Shown in pieces: positions 55,117-59,970 of a DNA stretch of 59,970 nucleotides; position 1 is the stretch's first letter; each line of letters starts with the position of its first letter. The notes under the pieces are model-generated. The model saw only the letters and a list, made by a program, of their open reading frames with translations, ran no database searches and had not been told where the DNA came from. The stretch is from IMG/VR virus record IMGVR_UViG_3300044953_000493, positions 1 to 59,970 of that record. The stretch is one strand, 5' to 3'. Source of the stretch: a virus. A program made the translations under genes and the position numbers.

Positions 55117-56289
55117 TCAGGGTTGAGAAAGAGTTAGACAATCACCATCAGGGTCAAACTTGATGTTTTTGCCGTATACATCGACAAGACCCTCTTCGGT
55201 AGGACGACCTTTATCTTTAGGATTTGGTTTGGTATATTGACCCATGAATCCAGCAAGTTTCACAGGAAAATTTTCCTCATCCAAAGAACTTGACTGTCCA
55301 TCACCAACAATGTTATTGGCAAATTGTACAAACAATTCCTTTATATCATTGAAATCTTGAATATAATCCTTACGGAATTCTTCAAGATCATCAACACGAT
55401 TAGGAGAATAACCAATAATCCATGCAGGAATTCCTAGACGCGTAGCATGTGCAATACAACGAGCCCAAGTTGATTTGTTATCACCATTCCCTGCACAATA
55501 AATGATGCAACCTTGCTCAATCAACTCTTTGTCAGTGCGCTCTTCAATACCTTGCTTAGCAAATCCATGATTCTTAATGAATCCATTCAAAGTATTGTCC
55601 CCATGACCAGTGGAGTTGTAAGTACGGAAGTTAGGAAATACCTGACAGGTATTGTAGCAAGAATTTTTGATGCGTCGACGAACTTTTGCAGTCTTATCAG
55701 AAGCAATCAAATCAACAAAACTGTCGATAGAAGATTGATCAGAAGGAACAACACCTGCATCAACAGCGTTGCAGACTTCTTTTTGATAATCGCGCCAAGT
55801 CTGACTCAGTTGCGGATTGCTGTGGTGATTTGATTGGTTGCGAGCAACAATCTCCCAGTAGCGACTTTCGAAGTGATAAATATCGAATAAATAGCATTCC
55901 TGCCCAATACGATCAAGGGCTTCCCTACGATTATATCCAGCGAGACCTTTCAATTTAACTTTGCTAGCATCAGAATCATCAAAACATGTGATAGGTGGCG
56001 TTGCGTCACAACGATAACCAACGGTTTCGTAGTTATTTGTCAGGTTATTAACATGATCCGAATCATTATTTTTATCACGCGGTTGCTCCGATTCATCGTA
56101 TCGAATAAAATTAATAGGAATCAGATAACGACCCAGATGCTTAGATCCTTGATAATCCATCGGAGGAGCTTGTTTAATACTTTGTCGAAGAATTTGCTCA
56201 TCCAATCCCAGAGGATTGCTACAAGTCTTCAGTATTTTTGCCCAAACCATCAAGGTCTCGACGGAAACATAGTGTGTTTTTGGTTGCAT
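55117..56289 (-). CDS. ParB/sulfiredoxin-like domain protein
   Basis: 390 aa. Residues about 95-160 (VKLKGLAGYNRREALDRIGQ, ECYLFDIYHFESRYWEIVAR, NQSNHHSNPQ) resemble the ParB-N/Srx fold: GxxRxxAL followed by an AR-x-QSN segment comparable to the ParB Arg box. The C-terminal half (DKELIEQGCIIYCAGNGDNK, STWARCIAHATRLGIPAWII) is an alpha/beta domain I cannot name. The frame extends upstream to a TTG at 56370, but the consensus promoter (56362-56390) lies there, so ATG at 56289 is chosen. Possible roles: DNA binding, nucleotide hydrolysis or DNA modification. Confidence 0.62.
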   Translation of the reverse strand: MQPKTHYVSVETLMVWAKILKTCSNPLGLDEQILRQSIKQAPPMDYQGSKHLGRYLIPINFIRYDESEQPRDKNNDSDHVNNLTNNYETVGYRCDATPPITCFDDSDASKVKLKGLAGYNRREALDRIGQECYLFDIYHFESRYWEIVARNQSNHHSNPQLSQTWRDYQKEVCNAVDAGVVPSDQSSIDSFVDLIASDKTAKVRRRIKNSCYNTCQVFPNFRTYNSTGHGDNTLNGFIKNHGFAKQGIEERTDKELIEQGCIIYCAGNGDNKSTWARCIAHATRLGIPAWIIGYSPNRVDDLEEFRKDYIQDFNDIKELFVQFANNIVGDGQSSSLDEENFPVKLAGFMGQYTKPNPKDKGRPTEEGLVDVYGKNIKFDPDGDCLTLSQP

Positions 56290-56361
56290 TGAAGTTACAT
56301 AAAGTAAAGTTTCAAAGTGACTCAACAAAAGAACTAAGTTCTCTTTGTTTGAATCAAGGGT

Positions 56362-56390
56362 ATCATACAAGAATTTAGAACTCTCGTCAA
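56362..56390 (-). promoter_or_regulatory. Sigma-70 promoter TTGACG-17-TATGAT
   Basis: Minus strand TTGACG (56385-56390), 17-bp spacer, TATGAT (56362-56367), giving a leader of about 65 bases before the ParB-like ATG. Confidence 0.65.
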
Positions 56391-56419
56391 CCCTCTGGTG
56401 AGAAGTAATTGTCTCTCAC

Positions 56420-56444
56420 ATTACTAGAACACTTTAAGGGGCCC
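56420..56444 (-). promoter_or_regulatory. GGGCCC element, copy 10
   Basis: Minus strand GGGCCC (56439-56444), CTTAAAGTGT core, then TTCTAGTAAT. It lies about 30 bases upstream of the sigma-70 -35 of the ParB-like gene, so that gene may have both promoter types. Confidence 0.5.
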
Positions 56445-56447
56445 AAA

Positions 56448-56939
56448 TTAAATTGTCAAGGCCTCATCAGAAATCAGTCTGTCACCAAGCACTTTAATCA
56501 TCAAATTCAATGAAATCTGTTGAGGCCTTTGTTTCCATCCATACCAGCGACTTTTCTTTCCTTGAGAATGTGGTGGTATCTTACCCACAGAATAATATTG
56601 CCCTTCTGTGATATCATAAATCCTTTCACCATTCTGTAACCACCAGTGCTTTTCTTGACGATAATCATTTGCACTCATTGGTTGTAACAAATCTGTATTC
56701 ATCAAATAATAAAGTGCTTGTGAGGCATGATAACAATGTCCATACATTGAATTTGTCTTAATATCTTTTGAATATAATAACTTCTTATGACTTAATAAAT
56801 CTGATGTCAGATTTCTTTCAATCAACCCAATTACCAAACAAATATTTCTTTCATTATAATCATAAGGTTCAAAGATTAACTTACGAGTCTGATAGATTTC
56901 TTTGTTTTTGTATCGGTGTCTTAAAAGTATTTTAGCCAT
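56448..56939 (-). CDS. 163-aa phage protein with a possible Cys-His-Asp triad
   Basis: MYGHCYHASQALYYLMNTDL contains a Cys at the start of a helix, EKHWWLQNGERIYDITEGQY follows with His and Asp, then YYSVGKIPPHSQGKKSRWYG and a YGWKQRPQ motif. The C...H...D order is that of papain-like/transglutaminase-fold enzymes. Related proteins (GHCYxASxALYYL, KHWWLQ, DxTxxQYYSVG, WYGWKxRPxxRxxxLM) are widespread in phages without known function. A consensus promoter lies 25 bases upstream. Confidence 0.78.
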   Translation of the reverse strand: MAKILLRHRYKNKEIYQTRKLIFEPYDYNERNICLVIGLIERNLTSDLLSHKKLLYSKDIKTNSMYGHCYHASQALYYLMNTDLLQPMSANDYRQEKHWWLQNGERIYDITEGQYYSVGKIPPHSQGKKSRWYGWKQRPQQISLNLMIKVLGDRLISDEALTI

Positions 56940-56963
56940 TTCTTATCAACCCCCATAAGGATC

Positions 56964-56992
56964 ATTATAAAGAATTATGAAATACTCGTCAA
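56964..56992 (-). promoter_or_regulatory. Sigma-70 promoter TTGACG-17-TATAAT
   Basis: Minus strand TTGACG (56987-56992), 17-bp spacer, TATAAT (56964-56969), 25 bases upstream of the 163-aa gene. Confidence 0.8.
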
Positions 56993-57021
56993 CTTTTCAC
57001 TATCACATGATGATTCAGGAG

Positions 57022-57034
57022 TGTCAAGTTGACA
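57022..57034. promoter_or_regulatory. Palindrome TGTCAAGTTGACA
   Basis: Inverted repeat TGTCAA-G-TTGACA, that is, two TTGACA boxes facing opposite ways. On the minus strand a 17-bp spacer leads to GATAGT (weak -10) in front of the consensus promoter of the 163-aa gene. Possible operator or secondary promoter. Confidence 0.35.
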
Positions 57035-57121
57035 AAAAGTATAACATTAAGTAGGACAACTCTGTCAGGGTTAAAGATAAATTAAATTTAATAGTATCTA
57101 AAACAACTTAGATTTTTCTTT

Positions 57122-57505
57122 TTATAATTTTTGACTTTGTATGATTTTATCAATAATTTGTAATGGACATTCAGTAATATCGTCCATGTGTCCAACCAAT
57201 TTGTAATCGTAAAATTCATTTCGATATAAATGTGATATGTCTTTTTTTGATTTAAATTTATTATTGAATTTATTTAATCCAATAACTAACATATGTTTAT
57301 CAATTAATTTAATCATTCTAATACTCCCATTTATTTTTAAATCATTTGGTTTTTTAAAATACAAATGCATTCTATATTCCGAATTATTGTTTATTCTTTT
57401 AAACTTACATCTTTGAATAATATCAGGAACTAATTGAATTAATTCATTATGTTCGTAAATTGTGTCTATATCTAAAACCAGTAAATCACTATCAGTGATT
57501 ATTAA
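57122..57505 (-). pseudogene. Start-less remnant of a primase-polymerase (AEP) domain
   Basis: The frame is open from just after a TGA at 57506 and reads ITDSDLLVLDIDTIYEHNEL, IQLVPDIIQRCKFKRINNNS, EYRMHLYFKKPNDLKING and on to LQIIDKIIQSQKL. LLVLDID supplies the hhDhD motif and SxxRMHLYF the SxH-like motif of archaeo-eukaryotic primases. The first in-frame ATG is inside the second motif (57370), so the first catalytic motif has no start codon of its own. It abuts the stop of the fibre-like gene, suggesting that recombination cut off its 5' end. Expression of the 82-aa 3' part is possible. Confidence 0.45.
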
Positions 57506-58062
57506 TCAAAATATTGAACTTTGTGATAGAACAAAGTTCTATCGGAAGGTGCCCCATAAGCAGTATTCCAAGTAATTGATGTATATCCATAATTCTCATC
57601 ATTTACCGCTGAATCTGTTATTGCAGAGTCAAACCTCATAGAAGATGATCCAAAATTAAATGTAACATTTCCAATATATAACCCAACTGGGTAATCTTCA
57701 TTACTTCTCCAGGTAGTATTTAATGTGCCATCTTGATAATAGTACAAGTGGTTGCCATGATATCCTTCCCAATTATTAACATCATAACTGAGAATTATAT
57801 TAAAGGTTTTAGGACTATAAAAAGAACCTGGAGTGATAGTATTTCCATACAAAAAATCGTAGTTCGATGTATAATATCCTTCCCCAAAAATATAAGAGGT
57901 AAACTGAAAAGCACTGCTTCCATGAAAATCACCAATAGAAATTGTTCCATATGAAGGAACATCCCCAGCACCATAATATTCATTAATACCAATTGGAGCA
58001 GATCCTCCAAATTCATTTTGAATGTCTAAAAGACTAATTGGACCACTACTTTGAAGTGCCAT
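57502..58062 (-). CDS. Tail-fibre-like protein, 186 aa
   Basis: The N-terminus ALQSSGPISLLDIQNEFGGS, APIGINEYYGAGDVPSYGTI and SIGDFHGSS is the well-known opening of short fibre or structural proteins in marine myoviruses (ISLxxIQxEFGGSxPIxxxEYYG). The rest is Tyr/Asn/Gly-rich beta sequence. Lies downstream of two small fibre-associated genes. Role in receptor binding is inferred. Confidence 0.75.
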   Translation of the reverse strand: MALQSSGPISLLDIQNEFGGSAPIGINEYYGAGDVPSYGTISIGDFHGSSAFQFTSYIFGEGYYTSNYDFLYGNTITPGSFYSPKTFNIILSYDVNNWEGYHGNHLYYYQDGTLNTTWRSNEDYPVGLYIGNVTFNFGSSSMRFDSAITDSAVNDENYGYTSITWNTAYGAPSDRTLFYHKVQYFD

Positions 58063-58074
58063 TTTAAATATACG

Positions 58075-58398
58075 TTAATTCCAAGGAAAATTTGGAGCAT
58101 GTACTAAATTTTTATTATATTCAATTTGTTTCATAAGGTTTTCATTAAGTTTTTCATAATTAACATTTTCTTTTATCCAATTTGTAACTTGAGATTCTGT
58201 TAATTGTTCAAAAGGAATAAATCCTTCAGAATTGACTGGTATTTCTAAACTAATACTAGATGAAATTGAAGTTGGCACGTTTCTGGTTAAATCAAGTGCA
58301 GTATAAGTCCAAGAAATACTGTAAATTACATCTTCTAAATTATCTGTATTTTTTTTGAGAAGATTTTCAATTTTCCATGAGTATTTAATATTATTCAT
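58075..58398 (-). CDS. Fibre-locus small protein, 107 aa
   Basis: IKYSWKIENLLKKNTDNLED, VIYSISWTYTALDLTRNVPT and FIPFEQLTESQVTNWIKENV, ending VHAPNFPWN. The layout (SWKIxxL, DVIxxIxWxxxA, LTExxVxxWI, PPxPW) matches a small family common near fibre genes in cyanophages (from memory DUF7936). Paralogue of the next upstream gene. Possible fibre chaperone or decoration protein. Confidence 0.75.
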   Translation of the reverse strand: MNNIKYSWKIENLLKKNTDNLEDVIYSISWTYTALDLTRNVPTSISSSISLEIPVNSEGFIPFEQLTESQVTNWIKENVNYEKLNENLMKQIEYNKNLVHAPNFPWN

Positions 58399-58399
58399 T

Positions 58400-58786
58400 T
58401 TAATTATTCTCCATTGTAGGGATTGGTGGATTTGAAGTTAATTCTTCTTCGGGTTGCCAAGGAAATCCAGAAGTAACTTCAACTCCAGGATTTCTTTTTT
58501 CTTCTATTTGTTTTTCAATTTGTTGATTGACATGTTCATCATAAGATCTAATCACAACTTCTTGAATCCAACTAAGAATTATTTCTTCGGTCAAATCTTC
58601 ATAATTGACAAAATTATCAGGATCAACACTTGAAAGTTCAAATGGAGTTGCACCATTAAAAGTTCCAGTATTTCCATCCTCATCAGTTCCGATTTTTTTC
58701 CAATGAGTTTGAACTATAATATTTTTAAGTTTAATGTCTGAAGAATCTTTTTTCTTTAAACTTGTGAGTTGCCAGGTGTAAATCAT
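58400..58786 (-). CDS. Fibre-locus small protein, 128 aa, paralogue of 58075-58398
   Basis: IYTWQLTSLKKKDSSDIKLK, NIIVQTHWKKIGTDEDGNTG and FVNYEDLTEEIILSWIQEVV, ending GFPWQPEEEL and a Pro/Glu tail. Same order of motifs as the 107-aa neighbour. Overlaps the upstream coiled-coil gene by four bases. Function unknown. Confidence 0.75.
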   Translation of the reverse strand: MIYTWQLTSLKKKDSSDIKLKNIIVQTHWKKIGTDEDGNTGTFNGATPFELSSVDPDNFVNYEDLTEEIILSWIQEVVIRSYDEHVNQQIEKQIEEKRNPGVEVTSGFPWQPEEELTSNPPIPTMENN

Positions 58787-58986
58787 TTTTCTACTCCTTT
58801 AGGAAGTTCTACTTGTTCGTTTGCTTCTGCTTTAATACCATTTGCAGAAAGATATTCTACAATTCCCTGCAATTTTAAAAATTGTTCTTTTTTAATTGTA
58901 AGAACATTTGAAAGTTCTTGAATCTCATTTGAAAGATTTTTTTGACTTTCAAGAAATTGCTTAAGATGTGTTTCGTGATCAATCAT
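58783..58986 (-). CDS. 67-aa coiled-coil protein of the fibre locus
   Basis: IDHETHLKQFLESQKNLSNE, IQELSNVLTIKKEQFLKLQG and IVEYLSANGIKAEANEQVEL. Related to the 84-aa protein at 54229-54483. An exact late promoter is 33 bases upstream, so this copy is probably late, unlike its relative. Possible fibre-assembly helper. Confidence 0.72.
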   Translation of the reverse strand: MIDHETHLKQFLESQKNLSNEIQELSNVLTIKKEQFLKLQGIVEYLSANGIKAEANEQVELPKGVEK

Positions 58987-59018
58987 AATTTTTCAATTGA
59001 TTAATTTGTTGCTTGAGA

Positions 59019-59026
59019 TTATTTAT
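59019..59026 (-). promoter_or_regulatory. T4-type late promoter, exact TATAAATA
   Basis: Exact TATAAATA on the minus strand, 33 bases upstream of the 67-aa gene. A second exact copy (59047-59054) lies inside the 3' end of the S74-domain fibre gene. Confidence 0.7.
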
Positions 59027-59035
59027 ATCTCTTTG

Positions 59036-59970
59036 TCACTTAAGATTATTTATAATGAGTTTTAATTCTGCGATTTCGGAAGTTTGTGATTCGATCATTG
59101 CTTGTTGCTCTTTCACAGCTTCAACTAAGACTGAAACCATTTTCGAATAATCAATTGATTTGACAGTTTCATGCTCATCAATTTCAGCAGTTCCGCGTTC
59201 AGTTTCCATAACCAATTCTGGAATAACTAATTCAACTTCTTGAGCAATCAAACCATAAGAATGTTTTCCTGACTCAATCCAATCAAATGTTACGCCTCTA
59301 AGATTTTTGACAAGTTCAACAGCATTAGTGATAGTTTCAACATTCTTTTTAAGTTTTGCATCTGAATATGCGGTGACGTTGCCGCTAAAGGTCGCATTGC
59401 CACTGTAGTCAATATATGCTCGCTCTTCTCCATCACCTCTTCGGAATATAGCAAGATATCCGCCACCTGTGTTTTGAAAGTATAAGTTTCCTGAGTGCCA
59501 TTGAATCTTGTTATATTCGCCTGTCCAGCCGCCACCATGAGCTGAGTAAAGCATGTATCCTGCATTAATATAGATATTATTACTGTTAATAGTGTTTACC
59601 CTACTAGTGCCATTCGGATCTAAATAATACCCAGAGTCATTGGCGTCGTAGATGAACGGCGTAGACAAGTAGGAACTAAGGCTAATAATACGAGCAGTAA
59701 AATCACCATTCTCATCTCTTGCAACAATAGCTGATGCAGTATTTGCTGAAGTAGCATTAGAGGTAACAGTAAATGTAGCACCACTATTTCCATTATAAGT
59801 TGTAGAACCGGAAATACCATTTCCAGATGTATTCAAAGTTAATGTACCTAAGTTAGATCCTAATGAAACACCAGAAATCGTTGAATTATTTAATGCACTA
59901 TTTGGAATTGAACTTAGAGATGCTCCAGAACCACTATGAGCACCACTAAAAGTAGTAGCAGTAATAACGC
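59036..59970 (-). CDS. Tail fibre with C-terminal S74 intramolecular chaperone domain, partial
   Basis: The frame is open to the right edge, so the N-terminus is missing; at least 310 residues are visible. The C-terminal about 110 residues (YSDAKLKKNVETITNAVELV, KNLRGVTFDWIESGKHSYGL, IAQEVELVIPELVMETERGT, SIDYSKMVSVLVEAVKEQQA) are the S74 (endosialidase-type) chaperone domain, which trimerises the fibre and cleaves itself off at the conserved Ser of the SDxxLKKN motif. Upstream are a YLDPNGTSRVNTIN segment and the Ser/Thr/Gly-rich shaft. Confidence 0.9.
   Translation of the reverse strand, partial: VITATTFSGAHSGSGASLSSIPNSALNNSTISGVSLGSNLGTLTLNTSGNGISGSTTYNGNSGATFTVTSNATSANTASAIVARDENGDFTARIISLSSYLSTPFIYDANDSGYYLDPNGTSRVNTINSNNIYINAGYMLYSAHGGGWTGEYNKIQWHSGNLYFQNTGGGYLAIFRRGDGEERAYIDYSGNATFSGNVTAYSDAKLKKNVETITNAVELVKNLRGVTFDWIESGKHSYGLIAQEVELVIPELVMETERGTAEIDEHETVKSIDYSKMVSVLVEAVKEQQAMIESQTSEIAELKLIINNLK

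Noticed and set aside
38285-56444. The repeated GGGCCC element as an RNA hairpin or terminator
   Set aside because: GGGCCC and the TGAAAGTGT core do not form a stable stem together and no T-run follows; fixed spacing to a -10-like hexamer fits a promoter better.

Overview
The window looks like part of the genome of a T4-like contractile-tailed phage of cyanobacteria (Kyanoviridae-type cyanomyovirus). The DNA is strongly AT-rich and nearly every gene lies on the minus strand, so transcription runs from high to low coordinates. The neck and baseplate genes are recognisable T4 homologues, and many small accessory genes resemble families I remember from Synechococcus and Prochlorococcus myoviruses. 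No photosynthesis gene is present in this segment. All names come from reading sequence, not from database searches.

Right edge (57.1-60.0 kb): a tail-fibre locus with a fibre ending in an S74-type intramolecular chaperone domain (partial), a coiled-coil protein, two paralogous small proteins, a short fibre-like protein, and a start-less remnant of an archaeo-eukaryotic-type primase domain.

Middle (36.3-57 kb): an accessory region of about 60 short genes in tightly packed, often ATGA-overlapping operons. Larger members are a ParB-like protein, an SF2 helicase, a DNA methyltransferase overlapping a PD-(D/E)XK nuclease (a probable restriction-modification pair), an AbrB-like protein, a basic protein with a T4 internal-protein-like N-terminus, and a glycosyltransferase-like protein. 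Several consensus sigma-70 promoters (TTGACA-17/18-TATAAT) are visible. A second promoter-like element occurs ten times: GGGCCC at about -31, TGAAAGTGT, then a TATAGT-like -10. It resembles the layout of T4 middle promoters but with a different activator box. A 0.5 kb gene-free stretch at 39.3-39.8 kb lies between an exact late promoter and an abnormal tRNA-like sequence. Five tandem duplications cluster at 38.8-42.2 kb, and a repeat- and hairpin-rich gap with opposed promoters sits at 40.06-40.45 kb.

Left (0-35.4 kb): the late structural module, in transcription order gp25, gp6, a 4045-aa gp7-position protein, a modular fibre, a subtilisin-like protease, a second fibre, an adhesin-like protein, a cupredoxin-like protein, gp8, a 2492-aa DUF4815-type protein, a small protein, gp13, gp14, gp15, gp16 (small terminase), then two small genes running off the edge. 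T4-type late promoters (NATAAATA) precede several of these genes. Together they encode the baseplate wedge, neck, tail completion and the start of DNA packaging, with unusually large and repeat-rich versions of several proteins.
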